Of a stretch of 64,000 nucleotides of DNA, positions 1-9,301 are shown one piece after another. A model generated the notes under the pieces. The model did not search any database, had not been told where the DNA came from, and saw only the letters and a program-made list of their open reading frames with translations. Source of the DNA: Aureimonas sp. SA4125 (GTDB lineage: Bacteria; Pseudomonadota; Alphaproteobacteria; Rhizobiales; Rhizobiaceae); contig NZ_AP025032.1 in assembly GCF_019973775.1 (NCBI RefSeq), positions 2,232,001-2,296,000 on the forward strand, written 5' to 3'. The first letter of the stretch is position 1, and each line of letters opens with the position of its first letter. Position numbers and translations under genes: made by a program.

Positions 1-198
1 GATATACATGCCGGGCCGACGGCGCACCGGCTCCAGGCCCTCCAGCACCTCGATGTCGGCCGCGGTGTAGCTCGCCTCCGCCGATCCCGGCGCCGCAGCC
101 TTCGCCGCCGACAGCGCGTCGACCGCCTTTGGCCGGGCCGGGGACCTGACAGTGCGCACCTTGGCGGCCGCGCCTCCGGAGAAGAGATCATCGCTCAT
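1..198 (-). CDS. parE: DNA topoisomerase IV subunit B, N-terminal part only
   Basis: The reverse strand reads from an ATG at 196-198 to the window edge (66 codons) without a stop. It begins MSDDLFSG and, after a low-complexity Ala-rich linker, reaches EVLEGLEPVRRRPGMYI, the conserved start of the GHKL ATPase domain of type II topoisomerase B subunits. ParE is preferred over GyrB because of the DLFSG N-terminus and the EGLEPVR wording; gyrB cannot be fully excluded from 66 residues. ParE pairs with ParC to decatenate daughter chromosomes using ATP. The gene is divergent from the hydrolase at 384. The rest of the protein lies left of the window. Confidence 0.8.
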   Translation of the reverse strand, partial: MSDDLFSGGAAAKVRTVRSPARPKAVDALSAAKAAAPGSAEASYTAADIEVLEGLEPVRRRPGMYI

Positions 199-383
199 GA
201 TGCGCTGCAAGCTGCCTTGTTTCCGAGCCCTTGGCGGGATGAGGTATCACGGCAATGGACTATACTTTCACGAAATGTTCTTCAACCCGGCAGCGCTCAA
301 AAGGCGGCGCAGACAGCAACTACCAACAGTTTTCGACCCCTGCGTGGCTTGCGCGTCGCGCCAGTTTCGGCAAGGAAACCGGC

Positions 384-1283
384 ATGGCCGTAATGCTTCT
401 CTCCCGCGCCGTCCTCGCCTTCGCCGCACTGGCGTTTCTGGCGGACCAAGCGCCTGCCGCGCCGGCGCAGCTTGCACCTTTCAAGGACGCGCTCTTCGCC
501 TATCCGCCGCTGACCGCCATCAGCGACGACGGCGACCTCATCGACGTCGACTACTCCGAGCTTCGCGACATCAACGGCCGCGACGAGATCCCGGAGCGAC
601 GGGTGAAGCCCTCCTATGTCGACCTTGCGCCGCTCGCGCGCCAGGAAGAGTCCGTCGTATCGACACCGGCCGGGCCATTGAAGATCGTGACCGTCGGCGA
701 CACAAAGTCGCCCGGCAGCATCGTCCTCTTCATCCACGGCCGGAACGGCGACCGACGGCTGGGCATGAACGACCGCACCTTCGGCGGCAATTTCAACCGG
801 CTGAAAAACCTGATGCTTCGCTCCGGCGGCCTCTATCTCACGGCCGATGCGGGCGGCTTCGGGAGCGTGGACCGCACCAGGATCGGAACGCTCCTCGAAA
901 CGCATCGGCGGGATCACCCGGCGGCCACGATCGTTCTCGCCTGCGCCTCGATGGGCGGCGAGTTCTGCTGGGACCTCGCAGGCGACGCCGGCGTCATCGA
1001 TGCGATCGACGGACTGGTGATGCTCAGCGCCAACACGCCGCCGTCAAAGCTTGCGTCCCTGCGCAAAGCTGCCGGGACCCGCCGCATCCCGCTTCTTCTG
1101 GCGCACGGCACGCGCGACAAGGTGTTTGCCTGGGACAGCGCCAAGGCCGTCTATACCGCGCTGCGCGCGGAAAAATATCCCGTCCGTTTCGTATCGTTCG
1201 AGGCCGGCAACCACGGGACACCCATCCGGATGATCGACTGGCGTGACAGTCTGAACTGGATTTTCAGCCGGACGACCAGATAG
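384..1283 (+). CDS. Exported alpha/beta-hydrolase family protein
   Basis: 299 residues. I chose the ATG at 384 because AAGGAAAC at 372-379 is a Shine-Dalgarno and the protein then opens with a signal peptide (hydrophobic run AVLAFAALAFLA, cleavage near APAAPA). An in-frame ATG at 255 lacks both. The fold signature is visible: FIHGRNGD (oxyanion region), CASMGGEF as the nucleophile elbow (Ser in an A-x-S-x-G variant), LLLAHGTRDKVF carrying the acidic residue and AGNHGTP carrying the catalytic His. It is therefore likely a periplasmic serine hydrolase or esterase of unknown substrate. It stands alone, divergent from parE. Confidence 0.65.
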   Translation: MAVMLLSRAVLAFAALAFLADQAPAAPAQLAPFKDALFAYPPLTAISDDGDLIDVDYSELRDINGRDEIPERRVKPSYVDLAPLARQEESVVSTPAGPLKIVTVGDTKSPGSIVLFIHGRNGDRRLGMNDRTFGGNFNRLKNLMLRSGGLYLTADAGGFGSVDRTRIGTLLETHRRDHPAATIVLACASMGGEFCWDLAGDAGVIDAIDGLVMLSANTPPSKLASLRKAAGTRRIPLLLAHGTRDKVFAWDSAKAVYTALRAEKYPVRFVSFEAGNHGTPIRMIDWRDSLNWIFSRTTR

Positions 1284-1463
1284 GAAGAACACGTGGCCGG
1301 CGCAACCGTAAGTGGCTTTCGGGCCGACCGGTCTCGCCCTGCGGCACCTGCCGTAGAAATACTTTGCAGGACGAACCTTCCCCTCGTGTCGAGTGAACTG
1401 TTTTCCAGTACATCTCGACGTGCCGACGATTCCGTCGCGCTTTCCCTGGAAAGGAATTCCTGC

Positions 1464-1802
1464 ATGTCGCGTCTTCTGTCGACGACCAGCCTCCTGGTCG
1501 CCGTGGCGGCCCTGTCGCTCTGCGCCGGTGCGGCCCTTGCTCTCGACCGCACGGTCACGGTCACCAACAATTCCAGCACGCCGATGATCGAGTTCTATGC
1601 TTCCAACACCGGCACGAGCGAGTGGGAAGAGGACATTCTGGGCGTCGACGTTCTCGAGGTCGGTCAGGCATTCGACGTGACGATCGACGACGGCAGCGGC
1701 TACTGCAAGTTCGACTTCAAGGCGACCTTCAGCGACGGCGCCTCGGCGGTGAAGCAGGGCGTGAACGTCTGCGAGATCTCGGATTTCAGCTTCACGGATT
1801 GA
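1464..1802 (+). CDS. Small exported protein, function unknown
   Basis: 112 residues with a clear signal peptide (hydrophobic run LLVAVAALSLCAGAALA, cleavage after ALA). The mature part is about 90 residues, begins DRTVTVTNNSS, is acidic, and has one Cys pair (GYCKFDF and NVCEISD) that could form a disulfide in the periplasm. The ATG at 1464 is preceded by AAGGAA at 1451-1456. I recall similar short rhizobial proteins being mis-annotated as argininosuccinate lyase; nothing here supports an enzyme of that kind. A strong terminator follows at 1837. Confidence 0.65.
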   Translation: MSRLLSTTSLLVAVAALSLCAGAALALDRTVTVTNNSSTPMIEFYASNTGTSEWEEDILGVDVLEVGQAFDVTIDDGSGYCKFDFKATFSDGASAVKQGVNVCEISDFSFTD

Positions 1803-1836
1803 ACGCCGGCCGGCAGAGATTTGGCTGAGGCCAGCT

Positions 1837-1868
1837 GCCCGGTGATCGCTCGCGATCACCGGGCTTTT
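1837..1868 (+). terminator. Rho-independent terminator after the 1464-1802 gene
   Basis: A perfect 13-bp inverted repeat (GCCCGGTGATCGC at 1837-1849 and its complement at 1852-1864) with a 2-nt spacer is followed by TTTT at 1865-1868. It lies 34 bp after the stop codon. Confidence 0.8.
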
Positions 1869-1943
1869 CTGTGGACCGCTTTAGGTCCTGGTCCACGCGT
1901 GATCTTTTCCGAAAGCCGGACAGCCAGCTTTCGGGACCATGCT

Positions 1944-2621
1944 TTAGCCAAGCGCCTTGAGCAGTTCCTCGGCCGCGGGTCCCGATGACGCCGGGTTCTG
2001 GCCGGTGATCAGCAGACCGTCGGTGAGGACGTGCACACCCCAATCATCTGTCTTGGAATAGGTGCCGCCGCGTTCCTTCAGCATGTCCTCGACGAGGAAG
2101 GGCACGATGTCGGTGAGGCCGACGGCCGCCTCTTCGCTGTTGGCAAAGCCGGTCACCTTCTTGCCGCTGACCAGGGGCGTGCCATCCGCCTTGGTGACGT
2201 CGCGCAAGATTCCGGGGGCGTGGCAGACGAGGGCGACGGGCTTGCCCGCGGCGATCGCCGCCTCGATGAGGGTCCGCGAGGTCGCGCTGTTCGCCAGATC
2301 CCAGAGCGGACCATGGCCGCCGGGATAGAAGACGGCGTCGAATGCCTGCACGTCGACATCTGCGAGTTTGTGGGTCGTGGCGAGTTGCGCCTTGGCGTCG
2401 GCGTCGGCGTCAAACCTTCTGGTAGCGTCGGTCAGGGCGCTTTCGTCGGCGCTGCTCGGGTCAAGCGGCGGCTGTCCGCCGAGGGGCGACGCCAGGGTGA
2501 TCTCGGCGCCGGCATCCTTCAGCACGTAGTAGGGGGCTGCGAGTTCCTCGAGCCAGAAGCCGGTCTTCTTGCCGGTTTCGCCCAGTTTGTCGTGCGAGGT
2601 CAGAACCATCAGAATTTTCAT
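1944..2621 (-). CDS. DJ-1/PfpI family protein (class I glutamine amidotransferase-like)
   Basis: 225 residues from the ATG at 2619-2621, which gives the family N-terminus MKILMVLTSHDKLG; an upstream in-frame ATG adds 17 unrelated residues. The DJ-1/PfpI fold is marked by FWLEEL with the conserved Glu near residue 25, FYPGGHGPLWDL, and the nucleophile elbow ALVCHAPGIL with Cys followed by His. Relatives include Hsp31/YajL-type deglycases, glyoxalase III and chaperones; the sequence alone does not decide between them. It is cytoplasmic. It lies downstream of, and reads with, the CDF gene at 2706, 84 bp apart. Confidence 0.85.
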   Translation of the reverse strand: MKILMVLTSHDKLGETGKKTGFWLEELAAPYYVLKDAGAEITLASPLGGQPPLDPSSADESALTDATRRFDADADAKAQLATTHKLADVDVQAFDAVFYPGGHGPLWDLANSATSRTLIEAAIAAGKPVALVCHAPGILRDVTKADGTPLVSGKKVTGFANSEEAAVGLTDIVPFLVEDMLKERGGTYSKTDDWGVHVLTDGLLITGQNPASSGPAAEELLKALG

Positions 2622-2705
2622 GTCAAACGCCTTTCGTATTGCAGGTCGGCCGCAGATGGGGGCGGGGTTCACTGATTGCGACCCCAGCGCCCCGCAGAAC
2701 CTGAC

Positions 2706-3677
2706 TCAGGCGAGAGCCTCCTCGTCGGCGAGGGCTCGCCGGTGGGCATCTTTCGATTGCACCTCGATGTAGAGTCGTCGGACGATCGGGAAGGCATGTT
2801 TCACCCGCTGTTCGATGTCGCTCACCGCGGCCTCGATATCCTGCGAGAGAATGTCGTCCTGGAAATCGCAGCTCATGGTCAGGAGCACGTCGCGGGGCCC
2901 GAGATGGAGCGTGCGGATCTCGTTGACGGAAACGATCTCGGGGCGTTGCGACACGCGGTCCCTGATGGTCTCGACCATGGCAGGCGAGGCGGCCTCGCCG
3001 ATCAGGAGCCCCTTCGTCTCGCTGACGAGCAAGACCGCGGTGACGGCCAGGACCACGCCGATGACGATCGAGCCGATGGCGTCGAACTCCGCTATGCCCG
3101 TGATCCAGGCAGCCGCAATCCCCGCCGCGGCGATGAGAATGCCGATGCAGGCGGCCGTATCCTCGAAAAGGACGACGAAAATCGTCGGATCCTTCATCGC
3201 CCTGACGTCGGCAAAGAAGCCGTTGGTGGCAGAAGGATCGCGCATCGCGCTGAACTCGCCGAAGGCCACCGAGAGGGAATAGCCCTCCATCGCCAGCGAC
3301 GCGGCAAGCACGCCAAGCGCAACCAGCGGCGCCTCGACGGCATGGCTCGGCTCCATCAGCCGCTGGACGCCCTCGTAGATGGAAAAGCCGGCCCCGAGCG
3401 CAAAAATCAGGATGGCCACGATAAAGGACCAGAAATAGATCTCGACGCCATGGCCGAAAGGATGCTCGGCATCGGCGGGTTTCTTTGCGCGGCTGATGCC
3501 GAGAAGGAGAAAGCCCTGGTTCGCGGTGTCGACGAGCGAATGGATGCCTTCCGCCAGCATGCTCGAGGAACCCGTGTAGAACGCCGCGCCGAATTTCGTC
3601 ACGGCGATGCCGAGATTGGCGGCGAGGGCGGCGATGACAGTCTTGCTGCCGCCGTCCTTGGAGTGTTGTGCGGTCAT
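2706..3677 (-). CDS. Cation diffusion facilitator (CDF) family transporter
   Basis: 323 residues. The ATG at 3675-3677 gives MTAQHSKDGG; an earlier ATG at 3704 would add nine residues. The N-terminal TM2 site motif AEGIHSLVD holds the His and Asp metal ligands of CDF proteins. In the later helix, where classical zinc CDFs have a second HxxxD, this protein reads LFEDTAAC, the ED-type variant seen in the ZnT9-like branch, so metal specificity is unclear. About six membrane segments precede a cytoplasmic C-terminal domain (from about residue 225). It probably exports a divalent metal against protons. It follows marC on the same strand with a 23-bp gap, suggesting one transcript. Confidence 0.85.
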   Translation of the reverse strand: MTAQHSKDGGSKTVIAALAANLGIAVTKFGAAFYTGSSSMLAEGIHSLVDTANQGFLLLGISRAKKPADAEHPFGHGVEIYFWSFIVAILIFALGAGFSIYEGVQRLMEPSHAVEAPLVALGVLAASLAMEGYSLSVAFGEFSAMRDPSATNGFFADVRAMKDPTIFVVLFEDTAACIGILIAAAGIAAAWITGIAEFDAIGSIVIGVVLAVTAVLLVSETKGLLIGEAASPAMVETIRDRVSQRPEIVSVNEIRTLHLGPRDVLLTMSCDFQDDILSQDIEAAVSDIEQRVKHAFPIVRRLYIEVQSKDAHRRALADEEALA

Positions 3678-3700
3678 GCAAGTCCATCCGTTTGGCCGGT

Positions 3701-4384
3701 TCATCCGCTTGGAGCCCCCGCGGCTTCGGGAGCGGATGATGGGGTCGTCGCTTGCGTCGTCCGGGCCAGTTCGGCCGCCCCGTCGGCGACGAACTGGACG
3801 GCCAGGGCCGCCAGCAGCACGCCGAGCAGGCGCGAGATGATCGCGCGCCCGGTGCGTCCGAGAAAGTGATCGACGCGGTGCGCCAACGCCAGAATGCCGA
3901 AATTGATCCCGAGCGCGGCGACGATGACGAGCACGAGCCCGGTCTGGCCGGCCAGCGTCGGCAGCGAGCCCGACAGAAGGATCGTCGCCGAGATCGCGCC
4001 GGGCCCCGCGATCAGCGGAATGGCGAGGGGAAAGGCGGCCACGTCCTCCTCGCCCTCGTCACGATCCTCGACGGCGATGGTGGCGCTCCGCTCATGCCGC
4101 TCCTTGCGCTTTTCGAAGACGAGCTCGAAGCCGATCCAGAACAGGAACAGGCCGCCGGCGACGCGGAAGGCACCGAGCGTGATGCCGAGACCGGACAGGA
4201 TGGCGAGGCCGAAGAGGGCGAAGACGAGAAGGATGCCCGCGGCGATGAGGCTCGCCTTCAGCGCGATCCGGCGCCGCTTCGCCGCAGAGGCGCCCCGCGT
4301 CAGCGTCAGGAAGAGGGGCAGGAGACCAAGCGGGTCGAGGATGACGAACAGCGTCACGAAGCCGTTGACGAGAAGTTCGATCAT
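3701..4384 (-). CDS. MarC family integral membrane protein
   Basis: 227 residues from the ATG at 4382-4384. The N-terminus FVTLFVILDPLGLLPLFL is the hallmark of the MarC/UPF0056 family. About six transmembrane helices are visible, split by an acidic charged loop (ERSATIAVEDRDEGEEDV) before FPLAIPLIAGPGAIS, another family motif. Function is unknown: MarC itself was once linked to multiple antibiotic resistance but that role was withdrawn. It is the first gene of a probable marC-CDF-PfpI transcript and is divergent from gyrA. Confidence 0.88.
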   Translation of the reverse strand: MIELLVNGFVTLFVILDPLGLLPLFLTLTRGASAAKRRRIALKASLIAAGILLVFALFGLAILSGLGITLGAFRVAGGLFLFWIGFELVFEKRKERHERSATIAVEDRDEGEEDVAAFPLAIPLIAGPGAISATILLSGSLPTLAGQTGLVLVIVAALGINFGILALAHRVDHFLGRTGRAIISRLLGVLLAALAVQFVADGAAELARTTQATTPSSAPEAAGAPSG

Positions 4385-4789
4385 GACGCCGGTCCCGAAA
4401 TGTCCAGCCACCGCTTTAGCAGCATCGAAGGGCCGGGCTCAATGCCGCGGCGGCAGGGTTTCGGCACGCGTCATGCGCTGGCGTCAGGGGACAGCGCCGT
4501 GTGCTGCCAGGATGAGCGCTGACGCACGCCATGCTCTTTTCGATGCGCCGACACAGCGTCGAAGGATCAGGAAAGATCCGCGCCAGGGCCGAAACCGTCC
4601 GAATCGAGCGCCGAAGAGCCCAAAAACGGGCGGCGCGACCCACCAGCACCTTCATTTTCTTTGCCGATTATCATAACCATTTGGAAAAGCTGTGGAATTT
4701 TGGGGTTTTTCGGCTGTTTGCGATTTGCCCAAAGCGGGCGCGAAGGGCTATATACAGCGTCACTCCCGACCATCATTCAGGACAGCAGC
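4385..4789. other. Divergent intergenic region between marC and gyrA
   Basis: About 405 bp with no supported gene. The last 70 bp are AT-richer and hold the probable gyrA promoter (listed separately). Open frames here have no ribosome binding site or recognisable product. Confidence 0.6.
4725..4754 (+). promoter_or_regulatory. Probable gyrA promoter
   Basis: TTGCCC at 4725-4730 and TATATA at 4749-4754 are separated by 18 bp and sit about 35 bp upstream of the chosen gyrA start. Consensus match is moderate; the AT-rich stretch upstream is consistent with a strong housekeeping promoter. Confidence 0.4.
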
Positions 4790-7612
4790 TTGGCAGACGA
4801 CGAGATCGACATCATCCCTCCGGAGCGCCCGCGCGGCATCGATACCATCTCCATCGTCGAGGAAATGCAGCGGTCCTATCTCGACTACGCGATGAGCGTG
4901 ATCGTCAGTCGCGCGCTGCCCGACGTGCGCGACGGGCTGAAGCCGGTGCACCGGCGCGTGCTCTACGCCATGCACGAGATGGGCCTCGTCTGGAACCGGC
5001 CTTTCCGCAAGTCCGCCGGCGTCGTCGGCGAGGTCATGGGCAAGTTCCATCCGCACGGCGATCTGTCGATCTACGACGCCCTCGTGCGCATGGCGCAGCC
5101 CTGGTCGCTGCGCGCCCCGCTGATCAACGGGCAGGGCAATTTCGGCTCGATCGACGGCGATCCGCCGGCGGCCATGCGCTACACCGAGGCACGGCTCCAG
5201 AAGGTGTCGGACTCGCTGCTCGCCGACATCGACAAGGAAACCGTCAACTTCCAGGAAAACTACGACGGACGCGAAATGGAGCCGGTCGTCCTGCCGGCCC
5301 GTTTCCCGAACCTTCTGGCCAACGGCTCGGGCGGCATCGCCGTCGGCATGGCGACGAACATCCCGCCGCACAATCTCGGCGAGATCATCGACGGCACGAT
5401 CGCGATGATCGACAATCCGGCCATCACGCTCGACGAGCTGATGGAGTTCATCCCCGGTCCCGACTTCCCGACCGGCGCGCTGGTGCTCGGCAAGGCCGGC
5501 ATCTACTCGGCCTATGCCACCGGGCGCGGTTCGATCCTGATGCGCGGCAAGGTGCATATCGAGCAGATCCGCGGCGAGCGCGAGGCGATCATCGTCACCG
5601 AGGTTCCCTACCAGGTGAACAAGGCCTCGATGATCGAGAAGATGGCCGAGCTGGTGCGCGACAAGCGCATCGAGGGCATCTCGGACATCCGCGACGAGAG
5701 CGACCGCGAGGGCTACCGCGTCGTCGTCGAGCTGAAGCGGGACGCGACCACCGACGTCATCCTGAACCAGCTCTACCGCTTCACGCCGCTGCAGACCTCG
5801 TTCGGCGCCAACATGGTGGCGTTGAACGGCGGCAAGCCCGAGCAGATGACGCTGGTCGACATGCTGCAGGCCTTCGTCGCCTTCCGCGAGGAGGTGATCA
5901 ATCGCCGCACGCGCTTCCTCCTGCGCAAGGCGCGCGAACGGGCTCACGTCCTGGTAGGCCTTGCCATCGCCGTCGCCAATATCGACGAGATCATCAAGCT
6001 GATCCGCCAGGCGCCCGATCCGCAGACGGCGCGCGAGCAGCTGATGGAGCGGCACTGGGAGGCCAAGGATGTCGCGCCGCTGATCCGACTGATCGACGAT
6101 CCGCGCCATCGGATTTCCGAGGCGGGCACCTACCGTCTGTCGGAGATCCAGGCGCGCGCGATCCTCGATCTGCGCCTGCAGCGACTGACGGCGCTCGGCC
6201 GCGACGAGATCGCCGACGAGCTGAACAAGATCGGCGAGGAGATCAAGGAATACCTCGACATCCTGTCGTCGCGCACCCGCATCCGCGACATCATCAAGGA
6301 CGAGCTGCGCGAAGTCCGCGACGAGTTCGCCACGCCGCGCCGGACCGAGCTCACCGAGGGCGCGGCCGACATGGACGACGAAGACCTGATCCCGCGCGAG
6401 GACATGGTCGTCACCGTCAGCCATGGCGGCTACATCAAGCGCGTGCCGCTCGCCACCTACCGGGCGCAGCGCCGCGGCGGCAAGGGCCGCTCCGGCATGA
6501 CGCTGAAGGGCGAGGAGGATTCGGTCACGCGCCTGTTCGTCGCCAACACCCACACGCCGATCCTGTTCTTCTCCTCGCGCGGCATCGTCTATAAGGAAAA
6601 GGTCTGGCGCCTGCCGCTGGCAACGCCCCAGTCCAAGGGCAAGGCGCTGATCAATCTCCTGCCGCTGGAGAAGGAAGAGCGGATCACCTCGATCATGCCG
6701 CTGCCCAACGACGAGGCGCAGGCGGCCGAGCTGAACGTCGTCTTCGCCACCACGCGCGGCACCGTCCGGCGCAACAAGCTGTCGGACTTCACCCAGGTGA
6801 ACCGCAACGGCAAGATCGCCATGAAGCTCGACGATGCCGGCGACGAGATCCTTGCCGTCGCCACTTGCTCGGAAGACGACGACATCCTCCTGACCGCCAA
6901 TTCCGGCCTCTGCATTCGCTTCCCCGTCACCGATGTGCGCGTCTTTGCCGGCCGCAATTCGGTCGGCGTGCGCGGCATGGCGCTGCCGAACGGTGACAAG
7001 CTGATCTCGATGGCGATCCTGCGCCATGTCGATGCGACGCCGGCCGAGCGCACGACATATCTGAAGATGCGCAGGGCCGTCGAAGGCGAATCTGCGGCGG
7101 TCGAAGGCGCCGAAGAGGAGATCGTCGAGGAGACGGCGGAGGAAGTGTCGCTGACGCCCGAACGCTACGGCTTCCTCAGCGCCAATGAGGAGTTCGTGCT
7201 GACGCTGAGCGAATTCGGCTATGGCAAGCGGTCCTCCTCCTACGACTTCCGCACCATCGGTCGCGGCGGCAAGGGCATCCGGGCGACCGACACGGCGCGC
7301 GCCGCCGAGATCGGCCCGCTGATCGCCGGTTTCCCGGTCGAGCCCGGCGACCAGATCCTGCTCGTCACCGATCGTGGCCAGTTGATCCGCGTGCCCGTCG
7401 AGGGCATCCGCGTCGCCGGTCGCGCGACCAAGGGCGTGACGATCTTCAAGACGGCGGAAGGGGAGCGCGTGGTCTCGGTCGAGCGCATCCCGGACCAGGG
7501 CCCAGAAGATGCCGACGGCGTTGCGGAAGGCGACGGTCCCGATACCGGACCTGCGGCCCTCCCTGGGGATGAGCCGATCGGGGAAGCACCGACCGAGCCG
7601 AACGAGGAGTAA
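4790..7612 (+). CDS. gyrA: DNA gyrase subunit A
   Basis: 940 residues. I place the start at the TTG at 4790 because AGGA at 4779-4782 is well spaced and the protein then opens a few residues before the conserved [26 protein letters not shown] block. The upstream ATG at 4661 would add an unconserved 43-residue leader overlapping the promoter. The catalytic tyrosine is Tyr131 (AAMRYTE, E. coli Tyr122). The C-terminal DNA-wrapping domain begins with the GyrA box QRRGGKG, so this is gyrase and not ParC. The tail is acidic. In the quinolone-resistance region, [10 protein letters not shown] has Leu92 (codon 5063-5065) where E. coli has Ser83. With GyrB it introduces negative supercoils. Confidence 0.97.
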   Translation: MADDEIDIIPPERPRGIDTISIVEEMQRSYLDYAMSVIVSRALPDVRDGLKPVHRRVLYAMHEMGLVWNRPFRKSAGVVGEVMGKFHPHGDLSIYDALVRMAQPWSLRAPLINGQGNFGSIDGDPPAAMRYTEARLQKVSDSLLADIDKETVNFQENYDGREMEPVVLPARFPNLLANGSGGIAVGMATNIPPHNLGEIIDGTIAMIDNPAITLDELMEFIPGPDFPTGALVLGKAGIYSAYATGRGSILMRGKVHIEQIRGEREAIIVTEVPYQVNKASMIEKMAELVRDKRIEGISDIRDESDREGYRVVVELKRDATTDVILNQLYRFTPLQTSFGANMVALNGGKPEQMTLVDMLQAFVAFREEVINRRTRFLLRKARERAHVLVGLAIAVANIDEIIKLIRQAPDPQTAREQLMERHWEAKDVAPLIRLIDDPRHRISEAGTYRLSEIQARAILDLRLQRLTALGRDEIADELNKIGEEIKEYLDILSSRTRIRDIIKDELREVRDEFATPRRTELTEGAADMDDEDLIPREDMVVTVSHGGYIKRVPLATYRAQRRGGKGRSGMTLKGEEDSVTRLFVANTHTPILFFSSRGIVYKEKVWRLPLATPQSKGKALINLLPLEKEERITSIMPLPNDEAQAAELNVVFATTRGTVRRNKLSDFTQVNRNGKIAMKLDDAGDEILAVATCSEDDDILLTANSGLCIRFPVTDVRVFAGRNSVGVRGMALPNGDKLISMAILRHVDATPAERTTYLKMRRAVEGESAAVEGAEEEIVEETAEEVSLTPERYGFLSANEEFVLTLSEFGYGKRSSSYDFRTIGRGGKGIRATDTARAAEIGPLIAGFPVEPGDQILLVTDRGQLIRVPVEGIRVAGRATKGVTIFKTAEGERVVSVERIPDQGPEDADGVAEGDGPDTGPAALPGDEPIGEAPTEPNEE

Positions 7613-7620
7613 CCGGAGGT

Positions 7621-7664
7621 GGTGCGTCTAGCGCTGGCCCACCGCGGGCGATCCTAGACGCACC
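7621..7664. repeat. Inverted repeat just after gyrA
   Basis: GGTGCGTCTAG at 7621-7631 is complementary to 7654-7664, an 11-bp perfect pair with a 22-nt loop. It starts 8 bp after the gyrA stop and immediately precedes the hairpin at 7675, so it may act in 3'-end formation or mRNA protection. Confidence 0.5.
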
Positions 7665-7674
7665 GGCAATAAAA

Positions 7675-7696
7675 AAGCCGCCTTGCGAGGCGGCTT
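7675..7696. terminator. Bidirectional terminator between gyrA and a small reverse-strand gene
   Basis: AAGCCGCCT (7675-7683), loop TGCG, AGGCGGCTT (7688-7696). Six As precede it on the plus strand (a T-run for the reverse direction), so it fits termination of the reverse-strand gene at 7739-7867 at least as well as gyrA. Confidence 0.65.
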
Positions 7697-7738
7697 CGAA
7701 GTATCGGGGCGTCAGGATCGCCCCCTTCGACCGAACGT

Positions 7739-7867
7739 TTAGTTGATCGGACGGTGCCGACGCGCGGCAATTTTGATCCGCGACGCCTCCGCCTCGTTAT
7801 GAAGCGCGACTGCTGTAGCGGAGACCAGGCCGGCGGCCATGGCGAGGGCAAGGGCGAAAATCAGCAT
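7739..7867 (-). CDS. Small membrane or secreted protein, 42 residues
   Basis: The ATG at 7865-7867 has GGAG about seven bases upstream on the reverse strand. The protein is a single hydrophobic helix (MLIFALALAMAAGLVSATAVAL) followed by a short basic tail, so it is either a one-helix membrane protein or a signal peptide with a very short product. The terminator at 7675 lies just beyond the stop. I recognise no family. Support is the ribosome binding site, the hydrophobic pattern and the terminator. Confidence 0.45.
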   Translation of the reverse strand: MLIFALALAMAAGLVSATAVALHNEAEASRIKIAARRHRPIN

Positions 7868-8065
7868 GCATCTTCTCCGCGGGTTCGGGATATTAACGAA
7901 ACCTTGGGCAATTTGTTCCATGCGCGCGGTACCCCTCGTACCACCGGAACGACCATTGACTAGGCATCGCCTTCCACCGACACGTTTTACGCCCGGAGGC
8001 CTTGCACACTGGTTTCGCGACGTGATGAACGAACCGATAATCGTCGCCTCGAACAGGGATTTCCC

Positions 8066-8551
8066 GTGACACAGCGTATCGCCCTCTATCCCGGCTCGTT
8101 CGACCCCATGACATCAGGGCATCTCGACGTCCTGAGGCAGGCGATGCGGCTTTTCGACGAGGTCGTGATCGCCATCGGCGTCCACCCCGGCAAGGCGCCG
8201 ATGTTCAGCTTCGACGAGCGGGTGGCGTTCATTCGCGACTCTGTCGCCGACGACGGAGGAAAAGTCCGTGTCGTCTCGTTCGACGGGCTTGTGATCGACG
8301 TGGCAGCCGACCACGGTGCCGTTGCGCTCGTGCGCGGCGTGCGGGACGGCTCCGATCTGGACTACGAAATGCAGATGGCCGGGATGAACGGGCGCATGGC
8401 GCCGGACATCGTCACGCTGTTCCTGCCGGCAAGCCCCGAATTCAGGCCCATTACCGCCACATTGGTCCGCCAGATCGCGGCCATGGGCGGCGACGTCGCC
8501 CCCTTCGTTCCCACGGTCGTCGCGCAGGCGCTCAAGGCGAAATTTGCGTGA
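8066..8551 (+). CDS. coaD: Phosphopantetheine adenylyltransferase
   Basis: 161 residues from a GTG start at 8066. The N-terminus [17 protein letters not shown] carries the nucleotidyltransferase GxFDPxTxGH motif. [10 protein letters not shown] near the C-terminus is the second phosphate-binding motif, in the rhizobial form. The length is normal for CoaD. It transfers AMP from ATP to 4'-phosphopantetheine in the fourth step of coenzyme A synthesis, in the cytoplasm, usually as a hexamer. It is followed after 64 bp by the exported cyclophilin on the same strand. Confidence 0.96.
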   Translation: MTQRIALYPGSFDPMTSGHLDVLRQAMRLFDEVVIAIGVHPGKAPMFSFDERVAFIRDSVADDGGKVRVVSFDGLVIDVAADHGAVALVRGVRDGSDLDYEMQMAGMNGRMAPDIVTLFLPASPEFRPITATLVRQIAAMGGDVAPFVPTVVAQALKAKFA

Positions 8552-8615
8552 TGCCGTGTCCGACGCCCGACTTTCGACCAGACGACTTCAGACAACACTG
8601 TTGAGGATGCCGACC

Positions 8616-9164
8616 ATGATGCGTTTTGCCAGAATCGGGCTCGCTGCCGCGATTGCCCTTGCCACCGTTGCCGGGCCGGTCGTCGCGGCCCAGGCTGCCG
8701 AGACCCTCGTCATCACCACCAAGGACGGTGAAATCGACATCGCCCTGCGTCCCGATCTCGCACCGAACCATGTGAAGCAGATCGAGGCCCTGGCGAAAAA
8801 GGGCTTCTATGACGGCATCGTCTTCCACCGCGTCATCGACGGCTTCATGGCGCAGACGGGCGACCCGACCGGCACCGGCGCCGGCGGCTCCGATCTGCCC
8901 GACCTGAAGGCGGAGTTCTCGCAGGAAAACTTCAGCCGCGGCACGGTCGGCATGGCCCGATCGCAGGACCCGAATTCGGCCAACTCCCAGTTCTTCATCA
9001 TGCTCGCCGACGGTGATTTCCTGAACGGCCAGTACACGGTCGTCGGCAAGGTCACCGAGGGCATGGACGTCGTCGACAAGATCAAGAAGGGCGACCCGTC
9101 CGACAACGGCTCGGTCGCCGATCCCGACAAGATGCTGAAGGTGACGGTCGCGACGGCGCAGTAG
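8616..9164 (+). CDS. Exported peptidyl-prolyl cis-trans isomerase (cyclophilin)
   Basis: 182 residues. Three ATGs lie close together (8607, 8616, 8619); 8616 has GAGG at 8603-8606 at the best distance. A signal peptide follows (ARIGLAAAIALATVAG, cleavage near AQAAE). The cyclophilin core is intact: VFHRVIDGFMAQTGD with the catalytic Arg, GTGAGG, and NSANSQFFIML. It should catalyse proline isomerization of envelope proteins in the periplasm. A close paralogue without a signal peptide follows at 9302, so the pair appears to be a duplication split between compartments. Confidence 0.92.
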   Translation: MMRFARIGLAAAIALATVAGPVVAAQAAETLVITTKDGEIDIALRPDLAPNHVKQIEALAKKGFYDGIVFHRVIDGFMAQTGDPTGTGAGGSDLPDLKAEFSQENFSRGTVGMARSQDPNSANSQFFIMLADGDFLNGQYTVVGKVTEGMDVVDKIKKGDPSDNGSVADPDKMLKVTVATAQ

Positions 9165-9238
9165 CGTCCACAGCATGGAGGGCCGGGGCGGGCTTGTTTC
9201 CGCGCCGGTGATCGTCCATGTGCACATCATTGCAAGGG

Positions 9239-9270
9239 AGCCTCGGCTATTGCCGGGGCTTTCTCGTTTT
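9239..9270 (+). terminator. Probable terminator between the two cyclophilin genes
   Basis: AGCCTCGGC (9239-9247), loop TATT, GCCGGGGCT (9252-9260) form a 9-bp stem with one G-U pair, followed by TTCTCGTTTT. It would separate the transcripts of the periplasmic and cytoplasmic cyclophilins. Confidence 0.55.
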
Positions 9271-9301
9271 CGCCTTGAGAACCAACATGGAAGGAAACAC
9301 C

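Noticed and set aside
152..1246. Long Arg-rich open frame overlapping the exported hydrolase
   Set aside because: It is a GC-driven shadow frame with low complexity and no motif; the hydrolase frame has a signal peptide and catalytic residues.
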